Numbered from the stretch's first letter, positions 44,008 through 54,326 are shown. The stretch: 64,000 nucleotides of DNA from Flavobacteriaceae bacterium (GCA_947456815.1 CANGTL010000005.1:1-64000); one strand, 5' to 3'. The notes: a model not told the origin generated them from the letters alone. A program made the numbers and translations.

Positions 44008-44034
44008 TTGTAATTTTAGGTTGTCTTAGCTTTG
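44008..44034 (+). promoter_or_regulatory. Promoter of the Kazal-domain lipoprotein gene
   Basis: TTG (44008-44010) and TAGCTTTG (44027-44034) match the Bacteroidota -33 and -7 elements with a 16-bp spacer. The ATG lies 20 bp downstream, leaving a short leader. Confidence 0.55.
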
Positions 44035-44053
44035 AATCTAAAATCAAATTACT

Positions 44054-45535
44054 ATGAAAACTATAAAATTATTTTGCTTGTTGTTGGCGGCTTGTTCCTT
44101 TAGTTTATCGTCCTGTTCGGATTCTTCGCCGATAGAAAACAATTCACCGGCTGCTCAAAAAAGTGTTGCTTTGAGAACCACTATTTTCGAATTACTAAAA
44201 GCCAATCCACCAGGAGATCGACCATCAAATAAGGGTACAAAAGCAAACCAATCAACGCCTGTAAACCCTTTTTGCTTCGAATTTGTATATCCTCTCGTCT
44301 TATCTTATAACAACGGAACTGCTGTAACCGCTGCGAATTCAGAAGGATTGTGGCAAATTATCTATAGTGAGTCGCCTAATTTGTTTTTGGATGGAATCGT
44401 TTTTCCTTTCCAGATTGTTCAAAATGGCAATTCGCAAACCATCAATTCAGAAAGTGAATTTATAGCATTAATTAACAATTGCGGTTTTAATAATCTTTAT
44501 GACGAAATACATAATACCTACTGTTTTGACCTTGTATTTCCTATCACTTTAGCCTATAATGGTCAAACGATTGTCATGAATTCTGAGGAAGATTTGATGA
44601 TTTTTGGCGACGCTCCTGGCTTTGACGGAGAAATTAGTATAGTGTTTCCAATATCAGTAATTTACCAAAATCAGACTGTGGTCATTAATTCGCTTTATGA
44701 GTTTTATCAAATGGCGGCAAACTGTAGTAGCGACTGTGTTTGTACACAAGAATATATGCCCGTTTGTGTTCAAACGCCTAATGGAATAATGGAGTTTGGA
44801 AATATGTGTTACGCAATGTGTGCTGGTTATTCTCAAAATGATTTGGTTCCGTGTACACCTACTACCGAATGCACCATTTCAAATTTGACTGCTATTCCAG
44901 GAGTTTGCAATGCAAATTTTGACTATCCAGTTACAATTGATTTTGATTATGGGAATACAACAGCAACGAATTTTGAAGTGTATAGTAGTGGCAATGTCTT
45001 AATTGGAATATATCCTTTATCTTCATTACCAATTACGGTAAATAATTATCCAACCTCTGTATTAGGAGCGCCCAATTTGAATGCAGTATCTGTAAAAATT
45101 GCAGAAAACAATGAGTTTTGTGCGCAGTATCTAGCGTTTACCGAACCAAGTTGCACTCCATGTAATTGTCCAACAGACGTAAATCCGGTTTGTATACCTG
45201 GAACTACTATTCAGTTTGATAACGCTTGTCTTGCGCAATGTGCAGGGTATTCACCGAGTCAACTTGTTACTTGTGGAACAACGCAACAAATTAATTTTAT
45301 GAATTCTCTAGGAACTTGTTTCCATATTTTTTATCCAGTAACGGTGCAGTATCAAGGGGCGCTGGTTACCGTTAACTCAGATTCCGAGTTAGTACAATAT
45401 TACAACCCACAAACGCAGACGATGCCTGTTATGAATTATCCAATTGCAGTGTCATGGGGATTACAAACAGCAACATTTACTTATGCTAACCAGGCCGCTT
45501 TTGAAGCCGCAATCATCAATGCGAATTGTCCGTAA
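44054..45535 (+). CDS. Lipoprotein with two Kazal-like domains and repeated beta modules
   Basis: The 493-residue protein has a lipoprotein signal ending LSSC. The mature region has at least four copies of a beta-rich module with the pattern C(F)...(V/F)YP(L/I)....YN(G/N)....V.(N)S...L (FCFEFVYPLVLSY, CFDLVFPITLAY, EISIVFPISVIYQ, CFHIFYPVTVQYQ). Two cysteine-rich segments (CVCTQEYMPVCV...GNMCYAMCAGY and CNCPTDVNPVCI...DNACLAQCAGY) match Kazal-type protease inhibitor spacing C-x-C-x5-PVC. It should sit on the cell surface. Inhibitory activity is not shown; the next genes form a sigma/FecR/TonB receptor unit. Confidence 0.75.
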   Translation: MKTIKLFCLLLAACSFSLSSCSDSSPIENNSPAAQKSVALRTTIFELLKANPPGDRPSNKGTKANQSTPVNPFCFEFVYPLVLSYNNGTAVTAANSEGLWQIIYSESPNLFLDGIVFPFQIVQNGNSQTINSESEFIALINNCGFNNLYDEIHNTYCFDLVFPITLAYNGQTIVMNSEEDLMIFGDAPGFDGEISIVFPISVIYQNQTVVINSLYEFYQMAANCSSDCVCTQEYMPVCVQTPNGIMEFGNMCYAMCAGYSQNDLVPCTPTTECTISNLTAIPGVCNANFDYPVTIDFDYGNTTATNFEVYSSGNVLIGIYPLSSLPITVNNYPTSVLGAPNLNAVSVKIAENNEFCAQYLAFTEPSCTPCNCPTDVNPVCIPGTTIQFDNACLAQCAGYSPSQLVTCGTTQQINFMNSLGTCFHIFYPVTVQYQGALVTVNSDSELVQYYNPQTQTMPVMNYPIAVSWGLQTATFTYANQAAFEAAIINANCP

Positions 45536-45574
45536 TTATGAAAAAGAATAGTTAAAGATTGTGTTATGTTAAGT

Positions 45575-45612
45575 AAAACCACATGTTCTATAAAATGAGC
45601 ATGTGGTCTTAC
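45575..45612 (+). terminator. Hairpin between the Kazal lipoprotein and the ECF sigma gene
   Basis: An 8-bp stem ACCACATG/CATGTGGT (45578-45585, 45600-45607) has a 14-nt loop. The following T-tract is poor, so it may attenuate rather than fully stop transcription into the sigma gene. Confidence 0.5.
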
Positions 45613-45633
45613 ATTTATGTTAAACGCCAATAA

Positions 45634-46152
45634 ATGAACGAAGACCAAAATAAATATTTGTGTTCAGATGCTACTTTTAGATCGATTTTCGAATCGCATT
45701 TCAAAACATTGCGAAATTTTTTGGTGTATAGATTTAAGGATGTAGAACGAGCAGAAGACACTGCACAAAACGCTTTTGTAATTCTTTGGGAAAATTGTGG
45801 AAAATTGAAACCTGAACAAGCAAAAAGTTTCTTGTTTACGACAGCTATTCGTTTGTCGCTCAATGCCATAAAGCACGATAAAGTAGTTTCTAATTTTGAA
45901 CTGAAGTCGAAACCAACAGGAATTCACCAAGAGTCACCAGAATTTATCTTGCTCGAAGCAGAACTCAAAGTGCAATTAGAGAAAGCTATCAATGACTTGC
46001 CAGAAAAACAAAGAACAGTGTTCCTGATGAATAGGTTCGATAATCATTCCTATACTGAGATTGCGGATTTATTAGATTTATCCGTAAAAGCGGTAGAAAA
46101 AAGGATGCATTTGGCGCTATTGTCATTAAGAAAAGTGATCAAGAATGTGTAA
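45634..46152 (+). CDS. ECF-type RNA polymerase sigma factor (FecI-like)
   Basis: The 172-residue sigma factor has region 2 (FESHFKTLRNFLVYRFKDVERAEDTAQNAFVILWENCG) and region 4 (LPEKQRTVFLMNRFDNHSYTEIADLLDLSVKAVEKRMHLALLSLRK). It is followed 17 bp later by a FecR-type anti-sigma gene and then a TonB receptor with an STN domain. This is the classic order for cell-surface signalling, in which receptor occupancy releases the sigma factor. Confidence 0.92.
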   Translation: MNEDQNKYLCSDATFRSIFESHFKTLRNFLVYRFKDVERAEDTAQNAFVILWENCGKLKPEQAKSFLFTTAIRLSLNAIKHDKVVSNFELKSKPTGIHQESPEFILLEAELKVQLEKAINDLPEKQRTVFLMNRFDNHSYTEIADLLDLSVKAVEKRMHLALLSLRKVIKNV

Positions 46153-46169
46153 GAAATACAAATGAAGTT

Positions 46170-47081
46170 ATGAAAATGAACAACGAGAATAAATCATTTT
46201 TGGCTGATTGGATTGCCGGCAAGATTACGGATAGTCAATTACGTAATTTAGTTTCCGAAAGAGATTTTATCGGATACCAAAAACTAAGATTAACAACAAA
46301 TTTTTTAGAAGTCGCACCACCAAATTTGGAAGCCAATTTTGAAGCTATTCAACGCAAAATCAATTCAAAAAAGGAGTTAAAGACAAGGAAAGTATTTGTT
46401 CTTTATCGAAGTCTCGCCGCAGCAGCGGTACTCCTCTTGTTTTTTGGGATGTATCAATTTTTTGCGTTTTCTAATGAAATCAGTACTTCGTGCGGAGCAA
46501 CGAACGCTATAAAACTTGCAGATTATTCCAAAGTTAGTTTGAGTTCAAAATCCAAAATTTCATATCCCAATCTTTTTAAGTTTCGTCGTACCTTAAAATT
46601 ACAAGGAGAGGCTTTCTTTGAAGTGGAAAAAGGCAACTCGTTTGTCGTAGATACCGAAGAAGGCGAGGTGACCGTATTGGGCACAAAGTTTAATGTAATT
46701 GCACGACCAGATTTCTTCGAAGTTGTATGCTTTGAAGGTAAAGTAGCAGTCTGTAAATCGAATGCACGAGAGATTATTACCAAGGGACAAGCCATTCGAT
46801 TTTACGGAAATAAGTTAGAACGTTGGGTGATCGAAGATGAACAAAAACCACTTTGGCTCTCGGGCGAATCATCGTTTAGACAATTGCCGCTTGAGAATGT
46901 AATCGATTTGTTAGAACAGCACTATGATTATCAAATTGATTACCCAAAGTCGGCCGCTCAAACTGTGATTACCGGTAGTTTTACACATAAAGATATCGAT
47001 GTGGCGCTAAAAGCTATTTGTATTCCACTGCACCTAAACTATACAAAATCTGGTTCTAGAAAAATCCTCATTTTCAAATGA
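46170..47081 (+). CDS. FecR-like anti-sigma factor
   Basis: The 303-residue protein has a cytoplasmic N-terminal anti-sigma domain (about residues 1-85), one membrane helix (SLAAAAVLLLFFGMYQFFAF) and a periplasmic FecR domain with SKISYPNLFKFRRTLKLQGEAFFEVEKG and VTVLGTKFNV. The C-terminal part (LPLENVIDLLEQHYDYQIDYP) is the second FecR-family element that contacts the receptor's STN domain. It would hold the neighbouring ECF sigma factor inactive until the receptor signals. Either M1 or M3 could be the start; M1 has the longer reading. Confidence 0.9.
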   Translation: MKMNNENKSFLADWIAGKITDSQLRNLVSERDFIGYQKLRLTTNFLEVAPPNLEANFEAIQRKINSKKELKTRKVFVLYRSLAAAAVLLLFFGMYQFFAFSNEISTSCGATNAIKLADYSKVSLSSKSKISYPNLFKFRRTLKLQGEAFFEVEKGNSFVVDTEEGEVTVLGTKFNVIARPDFFEVVCFEGKVAVCKSNAREIITKGQAIRFYGNKLERWVIEDEQKPLWLSGESSFRQLPLENVIDLLEQHYDYQIDYPKSAAQTVITGSFTHKDIDVALKAICIPLHLNYTKSGSRKILIFK

Positions 47082-49372
47082 GGTCGTATTTCGTCATCTT
47101 AATTTTTATTGCCATCATTCCATTTACATGGTCTCAGAAGATGGAGAAGCATTTTTTTGAGTATAAAACCACAGCTGTGCGTAAAGTAATTAGCGACGTA
47201 GAAGTTAAGTATGCCGTCAAATATTCCTATGTTGATAGCATTGTTGCTCCTATAAAAATTACGCTGGAGCCTCGAGAATATTCGTTAGACGAAGTCAATT
47301 TAGCAATCGAAAATCAAACGTCACTTAAAATTATCAAAATTGACAAAAGGTACTTTTCCATTATCAAAGAAGATGAAGAACGAGTAAAAACGGAGCAATT
47401 GAAAGAGATTTTGGTTGAAGGATTTATGTCGAAAGGTATTAATAAAGTCAACCAAAGTATTCTTATTGACCCGCAAAAGGTAATGATGCTTCCTGGTGTT
47501 ACCGATGCCGATATTTTACTCTCTCTGCAACAGCTTCCCGGAGTTAAAAGCCCAAATGAAACAGCGACGGGACTCAATATTCGCGGAGGAACGGCGGATC
47601 AAAATCTGATTTTATGGGATGGTGTTCGTATTTATCACCCTGGGCATTTATTTGGTATGATTTCCGGATTTAACCCTAATGTGGTGCAGAAAGTGCGGTA
47701 TCAAAACAAAGCGACACATCCAAAATTTGGTGAACGAGTGGCAAGTGTTATCGAAATACAATCAACCGATTCAATTGCTTCGAAAACGCACGTGAATGCA
47801 GGTATTAACGGACTAAACGCTGATCTTTTTCTTCAAACTCCTTTGCTAAAAGACAGGATTGGATTGCAATTGTCAGCAAGGAAATCTTATACCGAATTAT
47901 TTCAAACACCTACATTTAATGCTTTGACAGATAAAGTGTTTCAAAACACAAACTTGGATAACTTTAATGATTCTAATCAGTTCGGTTTTGAAGATTATGC
48001 CGCAAAACTCAACTTCAATCTCATCGCAAATAGCGAGATTTCTGTTTCTGGGATATGGATCGATAATAATTTAGATTTTACTTCTTCAACGTCGGATCAA
48101 AAAGAGAGAAATCAAAAAATGGAAATAACCAATAACGGATATAGTTTGAATTGGAGCCAAAAGTACAGTACAAAATTCAAACAATCCATTTTGATTCACT
48201 ATTCCGCGTACCAATTTGCTTATGATAAAAATGAAGTGAAATCGGATACGACATTTGAGCTTTTTCAAAAACGAAATCGAATTACAGATTCTGGGATTAG
48301 TTGCGATTTTGAGTGGAAGCCAAGCGAAATTTTCAGACTCGATTTTGGATATCAATTACAAGGAAATGATATTTCGCATTCGTTTACTAGCAAGAACCAA
48401 GATTTGGAAATCGACCTAAATCAAAAGCAATTGTTTCTAATTTCTAATGTTGGTTTTGCGAATTTGAGCGTTGATTTGGCTTCGTGGAAATTGGTTGGAG
48501 GCATCCGTTATAATTCGATTGCTAAGTTGAATTCTACTTTAGTTGAGCCCAGATTACTAATTCAAAAGAAGCTATTTAAAGATCTTACGGCGCAATTTTC
48601 TTTCGAAAAGAAGAACCAGATTTTGAGTCAATTTCGTGAAAGCGTAACCAATGACTTAAGCTTAGAAAATTATGTTTGGATATTGTCTGATAACTCGCAG
48701 TATCCTATTCAAAAAGCGCAGCAATTTACGGCTGGGTTGGTCTACAAAAAGCAATCATGGTTATTTGATGTTGATGTATACTACAAAACAATCCGTGGAA
48801 TTACCTCTCTAACTTTTGGATTTTTAAATCCTACAGACGGGCTGCTGCACCGAGGCGACGGATTTACAAGAGGTGCAGATATACTAGTACAAAAAAGTAG
48901 TGCGACATGGCGTACGTGGATGACTTATACCTTTCAGGATTCTCAAAACAGATTTGACGCAATCAATGACAACAATTATTTTGATACGAATGCCAATATT
49001 CGCCATGCTTTTAGTGTCTCGTTTTATAAGAAATGGAACCGCTATACTGCGGCGATTGGTTGGTTTTGGCGCACAGGAAAACCTTATAGTTTGTTGAATA
49101 ATGCCAATCAGATTGTATCATTCAATACCGAAGAATTACCTTCTTATCACAGAGCGGACATTTCCGGCACGTATCTTTTTCATGATAATAAGTCTTGGTC
49201 TGGAAAAGTAGGTGTATCCATTTACAATCTATACAATAGGAAAGCTGTTATTAGTAGAGAATACGAACGTCGATATTCTTCTTTAGCCGATATTGTTAGT
49301 ACTAGTTTTAAAGTCCAAGATTATTCCTCTCTAGGTTTTATGCCTAACATTTTCGTGAGATTTAGCTTCTAA
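47078..49372 (+). CDS. TonB-dependent outer-membrane receptor with N-terminal STN signalling domain
   Basis: The 764-residue protein has a signal peptide (MRSYFVILIFIAIIPFTWSQ), an STN (secretin/TonB short N-terminal) domain of about residues 20-100, a plug domain (LPGVTDADILLSLQQLPGV, LNIRGGTADQNLILWDGVRIY) and a beta-barrel ending in a final aromatic residue (FMPNIFVRFSF). The usual N-terminal carboxypeptidase-like domain between STN and plug is absent. The TonB box is not evident to me. Its short overlap with the FecR gene and the preceding ECF gene indicate transmembrane signalling. Ligand is unknown. Confidence 0.9.
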   Translation: MRSYFVILIFIAIIPFTWSQKMEKHFFEYKTTAVRKVISDVEVKYAVKYSYVDSIVAPIKITLEPREYSLDEVNLAIENQTSLKIIKIDKRYFSIIKEDEERVKTEQLKEILVEGFMSKGINKVNQSILIDPQKVMMLPGVTDADILLSLQQLPGVKSPNETATGLNIRGGTADQNLILWDGVRIYHPGHLFGMISGFNPNVVQKVRYQNKATHPKFGERVASVIEIQSTDSIASKTHVNAGINGLNADLFLQTPLLKDRIGLQLSARKSYTELFQTPTFNALTDKVFQNTNLDNFNDSNQFGFEDYAAKLNFNLIANSEISVSGIWIDNNLDFTSSTSDQKERNQKMEITNNGYSLNWSQKYSTKFKQSILIHYSAYQFAYDKNEVKSDTTFELFQKRNRITDSGISCDFEWKPSEIFRLDFGYQLQGNDISHSFTSKNQDLEIDLNQKQLFLISNVGFANLSVDLASWKLVGGIRYNSIAKLNSTLVEPRLLIQKKLFKDLTAQFSFEKKNQILSQFRESVTNDLSLENYVWILSDNSQYPIQKAQQFTAGLVYKKQSWLFDVDVYYKTIRGITSLTFGFLNPTDGLLHRGDGFTRGADILVQKSSATWRTWMTYTFQDSQNRFDAINDNNYFDTNANIRHAFSVSFYKKWNRYTAAIGWFWRTGKPYSLLNNANQIVSFNTEELPSYHRADISGTYLFHDNKSWSGKVGVSIYNLYNRKAVISREYERRYSSLADIVSTSFKVQDYSSLGFMPNIFVRFSF

Positions 49373-49402
49373 AAAAATCCCAAACTATTGCTTGGGATTT
49401 TA
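49373..49402. terminator. Bidirectional terminator after the TonB receptor
   Basis: A 7-bp stem ATCCCAA/TTGGGAT (49377-49383 and 49392-49398) with an A-run before and T-rich sequence after, located between convergent genes. The stem sequence equals the one after dsbD. Confidence 0.75.
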
Positions 49403-49406
49403 CTTT

Positions 49407-49784
49407 TTACTTTAAAATGTGTTTGCTAAGTATTTGATAGACTTCATTGATATTATTACCGCCTTTTCCAAACTGTTTTGAAATTGGAGCAGCTTCGTCT
49501 TTCACCCAGATTTTTAGTTCAGCATCAAGATCTAAAATTCCAGCACTTTCTTTCGAAAACTTAATCACGTTTGCGTACGGAATTGACAAGTAATCTACTT
49601 TCGAACCGACCAGTTGTTTCTCTACTAAAATCAATCGCTTATTGGTGAAGATAAACATGTCTTTCACCATTTTAAATGCTTTCTCGATGTTTTCGCCGTC
49701 AATTAAGATGGGTTCGAATTCCTTTGCTACATTTTCTAAATTTACTTCGGACGCATTTCCTAAAATCGCATTAAATATTCCCAT
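49407..49784 (-). CDS. Bacterial PH-domain protein (bPH_1/DUF1696-like)
   Basis: This 125-residue protein resembles the bacterial pleckstrin-homology family: GENIEKAFKMVKDMFIFTNKRLILVEKQLVGSKVDYLSIPYANVIKFS is the typical core, followed by LDAELKIWV and a C-terminal helix. There is no signal peptide. The family's role is largely unknown; it is often soluble and oligomeric. Convergent with the TonB receptor and divergent from comM. Confidence 0.8.
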   Translation of the reverse strand: MGIFNAILGNASEVNLENVAKEFEPILIDGENIEKAFKMVKDMFIFTNKRLILVEKQLVGSKVDYLSIPYANVIKFSKESAGILDLDAELKIWVKDEAAPISKQFGKGGNNINEVYQILSKHILK

Positions 49785-49880
49785 TTTATGATTTGTTTGA
49801 ATTGAGGTGGCAAAATTAATTCTATTTGGTGATTGAAAACCAAATTTTTATTATTTTTAACGTCATATAAAGTATACGCC

Positions 49881-51416
49881 ATGTTAGTAAAAGTATTTGG
49901 AAGCGCCGTTTTTGGGGTCGAAGCTACGACCATCACCATTGAAGTCAATATTGATAAAGGAATCGGATACCATTTGGTCGGATTACCTGATAATGCAATC
50001 AAAGAAAGCAGTTACCGTATTGCTGCTGCACTCAAAAATAACGGATATGCCTTACCGGGTAAGAAAATCACCATCAACATGGCGCCTGCCGATCTGCGAA
50101 AAGAAGGTTCAGCCTATGATTTGACTTTGGCTATCGGAATACTCGTCGCTTCTGGTCAAATTCAAGCGGAAGCATGTGCAAATTATATTATTATGGGTGA
50201 ACTCTCACTCGATGGTAGTTTGCAACCAATTCGCGGAGCGTTACCAATTGCCATTAAAGCAAAAGAGGAAGGATTTAGAGGTTTTTTTCTTCCAAAACAA
50301 AATGTCAAAGAAGCCGCGATTGTTGATGGTTTGGATGTTTATGGCGTTGAAAACGTGCAAGAGGTCATTGATTTTTTTGAAGACAAAGGAGGTCTACAGC
50401 CGACAAGAATCAATAGGCAAGAAGAGTTATATCAAGCGTTGGAGTTTCCAGAGCATGATTTTAGCGATGTCAAAGGACAAGAAAGTATCAAACGCTGCAT
50501 GGAGATCGCCGCCGCTGGAGGTCATAACATTATTCTAATCGGGCCACCAGGTTCAGGTAAAACCATGTTGGCCAAACGATTGCCCAGTATTCTTCCTCCT
50601 ATGACGATGCGCGAATCGTTAGAAACTACCAAAATTCATAGTGTGGCTGGAAAACTAAAAGAAGTCGGATTGATGAATCAGCGCCCATTTCGGAGTCCAC
50701 ATCACACGATTTCCAATGTTGCTTTAGTAGGCGGCGGGAGTTATCCGCAACCGGGCGAAATATCAATGGCGCATAATGGTGTACTGTTTTTAGATGAATT
50801 ACCCGAGTTTAAGCGAGAAGTTTTAGAAGTGATGCGTCAACCTTTGGAAGATCGTGAAGTCACTATTTCAAGAGCGAAATTTACCGTTACTTATCCATCG
50901 TCTTTTATGTTAGTGGCGAGCATGAATCCGAGTCCGAGTGGTTTCTTTACTGACCCAAATGTTCCGTCAACTTCCTCTCCGAATGAAATGCAGCGCTATT
51001 TGAGCAAGATTTCCGGACCATTGTTAGATCGAATAGACATTCACATTGAAGTTACGCCAGTTCCTTTTGAGAAATTATCCGATTCACGAAAATCAGAGAG
51101 TAGTGCAGCCATTCGGGAGCGAGTTACGCATGCCAGAGAATTGCAATCGAGAAGATTTGAAACGATTGAAGCTGTAAATTACAATGCTCAAATGAGTACC
51201 AAGTTGATTCGGCAGTTTTGCGATTTAGACGAGGTGTCATTACAGTTATTAAAAACTGCTATGGAACGATTGAATTTATCCGCTCGGGCATACGATCGAA
51301 TTTTGAAAGTTGCTCGAACGATAGCCGATTTAGAAAGTTCTGAAAATGTGCAAGCCAGTCATATTGCAGAAGCTATACAATATCGAAGTTTAGATCGAGA
51401 AGGTTGGTTAGGCTAA
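49881..51416 (+). CDS. comM: YifB/ComM family Mg-chelatase-like AAA+ ATPase
   Basis: The 511-residue protein has an N-terminal Lon-protease-like S16-type domain ([27 protein letters not shown]), a central AAA+ domain with Walker [16 protein letters not shown] and Walker [27 protein letters not shown], and a C-terminal helical domain. ComM is a branch-migration helicase that integrates DNA during natural transformation. The ATG at 49881 is chosen because the longer frame (from 49833) has an unconserved leader. It ends one base before the convergent kinase gene. Confidence 0.92.
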   Translation: MLVKVFGSAVFGVEATTITIEVNIDKGIGYHLVGLPDNAIKESSYRIAAALKNNGYALPGKKITINMAPADLRKEGSAYDLTLAIGILVASGQIQAEACANYIIMGELSLDGSLQPIRGALPIAIKAKEEGFRGFFLPKQNVKEAAIVDGLDVYGVENVQEVIDFFEDKGGLQPTRINRQEELYQALEFPEHDFSDVKGQESIKRCMEIAAAGGHNIILIGPPGSGKTMLAKRLPSILPPMTMRESLETTKIHSVAGKLKEVGLMNQRPFRSPHHTISNVALVGGGSYPQPGEISMAHNGVLFLDELPEFKREVLEVMRQPLEDREVTISRAKFTVTYPSSFMLVASMNPSPSGFFTDPNVPSTSSPNEMQRYLSKISGPLLDRIDIHIEVTPVPFEKLSDSRKSESSAAIRERVTHARELQSRRFETIEAVNYNAQMSTKLIRQFCDLDEVSLQLLKTAMERLNLSARAYDRILKVARTIADLESSENVQASHIAEAIQYRSLDREGWLG

Positions 51417-53369
51417 TCAGGATTTGATCCATTTTTTCAGAACAATTTCCAGATCATTTTGCATGATGGGTTTAGGAAGATAATCATCCATTCCGGCTTG
51501 AATACATTTTTCTTTTTCACCCAACATAATTCCAGCGGTGAGGGCTATTATCGGTGTTCGTTTTGTGGTTTCTAGTGTACGAATCTCCTTTGCAGCTTCA
51601 TAGCCATTTTTCTTTGGCATTTGAACATCCATTAAGATCAGGTCTAAGGAGTTATTCTTAAATATTTCGATTGCTTCCTCTCCATCAGAAGCCTTAAATA
51701 TGTTCGCATTCGGAATCATCTTGTGAATAATTGTCGTCGCTAGAAACATGTTGATTGCATTGTCTTCTACTATGAGTATTTCTAAAGATTGATTAAAACT
51801 TCCGCTAAAAGAATGAGGGAGTAAACTCTCGTCTGAAATAGCCAGAATTTCCTCTTTTGTTTTTTCAGAAGTAAGCACTTCAATTTCGAAATAGAAGTTA
51901 CTTCCTTCTCCAAATTTACTAATGAGCTGCATGCGGCTATTCATAAGTCCCAACAGTTTATTTGAAATAGCCAATCCCAATCCGGTTCCGCCATATTTCC
52001 TAGTTGTGGTATTGTCTTCCTGAACAAAAGATTGGAATATTTTTTCTTGATTATAATCTTTAATTCCCACGCCGGTATCTTTTACCGAAAATTGTAGCAC
52101 TGCTGTTCCTTTGACCGAAGAAATACAATGAATGTCTAAATGAATTTGTCCAAACGAAGTAAATTTCAAGGCATTGCTTATAAGATTTACAAGAATTTGT
52201 TTCAATCTAATGGCATCGATAAAAATAAAAACAGGTACGTCGGGATCAATAGATAAATCTAATGATATGTTTTTTTGACGCGCTTGTTGCTTGAATAGTT
52301 CAATTACTTGATGGCAAAGTTTGATAATGTTGACCTCTTCGGTATTTAAATCGAGTTTTCCCGCTTCAATTTTTGAGAAGTCCAAAATATCATTAATAAT
52401 TTCCATTAACGAATTGGCCGATTCTTGTATGGTCGACATATATTCGCCTTGGTTTGCATCTAAATTTGTTTTCAGTAGCAATTGCGTAAATCCGATAATT
52501 CCGTTTAATGGCGTTCTAATTTCATGACTCATATTTGCCAGAAATTCAGACTTCGCTTGACTTGCAGATTCCGCTTGTATTTTTGCTTTGATCAAATCAA
52601 TTTCAATCTCTTTTCTTTTGGTAACATCAATAAAAGTGATAATGATTTCTATGATTTCTCCCTCTATATTGAGGCGTGGAAATCCATTTACGGAAAGCCA
52701 AATGATGTCATTTGTTGCTGGTCGATTGACGCCTATGATAATGTTATTGAAAGGTTTTTTGGTCGTGCTGATTTCATTAACAGGATAATGCTCTATTGGG
52801 ACCGAACTGCCATCTTCGTATATAAACTTCCACTGTGGGTCGATGGCTAATTTTCCTTTCATTTGATCTTCACTCAAACCCAGTAATTCCGACGCTTTTG
52901 CATTGCTAATTTGAATCGATGTGTCTGGATTGTGAATAACGACGCCAGCTTCCAGGTTATTTAATATTCCGCGGTACCGTTTTTCGTTTTCAGCCAGTAA
53001 ATCAATCGCGCTCTTTTGTTTGGTGATGTTCTTGCCGAAGCAGGCTGCTCCTACAATTACGCCGTTTTCGAGCATCGGATGAATGCTAATTTCAAACCAT
53101 TGCGCTTCATGTAAATGCGACTTTGGACTTATGATTTCTTCACATACATTCTCACCGTTAAAAGCTTGATCATACCATTTCTTCCATTCACTTATGTGAT
53201 TGTCTTCGAAAAGTCCTTTGATGAGAATAAAATCGTTAATGTTAAAATCGATGTCGCTATAAAACTTCATGCTTTTTCTAAAAGCATCATTTAAGGCAAT
53301 GAGCTTGTATTCCTTATTGATGCTCCACATCAAATCAGACGTACTATTTATTAAGGCTTGATTTATCAT
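51417..53369 (-). CDS. Hybrid sensor histidine kinase with two PAS domains and a receiver domain
   Basis: The 650-residue soluble protein has two PAS domains (about residues 5-120 and 130-255; the second carries a PAC-like [18 protein letters not shown]), a HisKA domain with phosphoacceptor H284 in [15 protein letters not shown], an HATPase domain ([28 protein letters not shown]), and a C-terminal receiver domain ([31 protein letters not shown]). No membrane segments are seen, so it senses a cytoplasmic signal. No cognate output regulator lies adjacent. Its stop abuts that of comM. Confidence 0.93.
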   Translation of the reverse strand: MINQALINSTSDLMWSINKEYKLIALNDAFRKSMKFYSDIDFNINDFILIKGLFEDNHISEWKKWYDQAFNGENVCEEIISPKSHLHEAQWFEISIHPMLENGVIVGAACFGKNITKQKSAIDLLAENEKRYRGILNNLEAGVVIHNPDTSIQISNAKASELLGLSEDQMKGKLAIDPQWKFIYEDGSSVPIEHYPVNEISTTKKPFNNIIIGVNRPATNDIIWLSVNGFPRLNIEGEIIEIIITFIDVTKRKEIEIDLIKAKIQAESASQAKSEFLANMSHEIRTPLNGIIGFTQLLLKTNLDANQGEYMSTIQESANSLMEIINDILDFSKIEAGKLDLNTEEVNIIKLCHQVIELFKQQARQKNISLDLSIDPDVPVFIFIDAIRLKQILVNLISNALKFTSFGQIHLDIHCISSVKGTAVLQFSVKDTGVGIKDYNQEKIFQSFVQEDNTTTRKYGGTGLGLAISNKLLGLMNSRMQLISKFGEGSNFYFEIEVLTSEKTKEEILAISDESLLPHSFSGSFNQSLEILIVEDNAINMFLATTIIHKMIPNANIFKASDGEEAIEIFKNNSLDLILMDVQMPKKNGYEAAKEIRTLETTKRTPIIALTAGIMLGEKEKCIQAGMDDYLPKPIMQNDLEIVLKKWIKS

Positions 53370-53445
53370 ATTGGCTATAAACTATTGATTAAAGTTACGA
53401 AAAATAAACTTGTAGTGGCTACGAATTATGTATGATTTCTATTTG

Positions 53446-53453
53446 TATTTTTG
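53446..53453 (+). promoter_or_regulatory. Candidate -7 element of yaaA
   Basis: TATTTTTG matches TAnnTTTG and lies 33 bp before the ATG. No convincing -33 TTG is visible. Confidence 0.35.
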
Positions 53454-53485
53454 AAAACGATAATTACAAAAATTAAAAGTGCCCT

Positions 53486-54244
53486 ATGAAGATGATTATT
53501 TCACCAGCAAAATCGTTAGATTTTGAAACTTCTATTCCAGTTCTCACTCCTAGCCAATCAAATTTTTTGAAAGAAAGCAAAACGATAAATGGAGTAATCA
53601 AGAAAAAATCTCCTGCCGAATTGATGCAATTGATGTCTATTTCAGACAAACTTGCCGAGCTCAATTGGCAACGAAATAAGGCATGGAAAACCCCTTTTAC
53701 TCCAGAAAATGCTAGACCTGCCGTTTTTGCTTTTTCAGGCGATGTTTATGTTGGTTTGGATGTCAAAACTCTTCCGCTTGAAAAGTTGCCGATACTTCAA
53801 GAACGATTGCGCATTCTTTCGGGCTTGTACGGTATTTTGAGACCACTCGATTTGATGCAAGCGTATCGCCTGGAAATGGGAACAGCGATTTCTATTGGGG
53901 ATTCTAAAAACCTTTATGATTTTTGGAAAGTGAAGTTGACCAAAGCCTTAGATAAGGAACTTAAGAAAGGAGAACTTTTGATTAATCTCGCGAGCAATGA
54001 ATATTTTTCAGTTATTGATACTAAAATATTAAAAGTTCCAGTCATTACTCCAGAATTTAAAGATTACAAAGATGGAAAACTGAAAATGATTAGCTTTTTT
54101 GCGAAGAAGGCGAGAGGTTTGATGGTTCGTTATATTATTGACACCAACGCAGAAACACTTGAAGACCTTAAAGGATTTGATTCTGAGGGTTATCGTTTTG
54201 ACGATAATTTATCAAAGGGAAACAAACTTGTTTTCACACGTTAA
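53486..54244 (+). CDS. yaaA: Peroxide stress protein YaaA
   Basis: This 252-residue protein matches the YaaA/DUF328 family, which lowers free iron and DNA damage during peroxide stress. Hallmarks are MIISPAKSLDFET at the start, FAFSGDVYVGLDV, LSGLYGILRPLDLMQAYRLEMGT, LINLASNEYFSVI and FFAKKARGLMVRYI. Length is normal. Together with katG and tpx it gives the window three peroxide-defence functions, though not one operon. Confidence 0.95.
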   Translation: MKMIISPAKSLDFETSIPVLTPSQSNFLKESKTINGVIKKKSPAELMQLMSISDKLAELNWQRNKAWKTPFTPENARPAVFAFSGDVYVGLDVKTLPLEKLPILQERLRILSGLYGILRPLDLMQAYRLEMGTAISIGDSKNLYDFWKVKLTKALDKELKKGELLINLASNEYFSVIDTKILKVPVITPEFKDYKDGKLKMISFFAKKARGLMVRYIIDTNAETLEDLKGFDSEGYRFDDNLSKGNKLVFTR

Positions 54245-54274
54245 TTTTTAATGACTTAATTTTTAATTAATTAG

Positions 54275-54304
54275 TTGCAAGTTTGTAGGATTTTAATACA
54301 TTTA
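54275..54304 (+). promoter_or_regulatory. Promoter of the C1 peptidase gene
   Basis: TTG (54275-54277) and TACATTTA (54297-54304) approximate the -33 and -7 elements with a 19-bp spacer; the ATG follows 22 bp later. Confidence 0.45.
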
Positions 54305-54326
54305 CGCTCCTAAAAAAAATGAACTC

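Noticed and set aside
47314..47577. Minus-strand frame opposite the TonB receptor
   Set aside because: Shadow frame with no independent start signal or family match.
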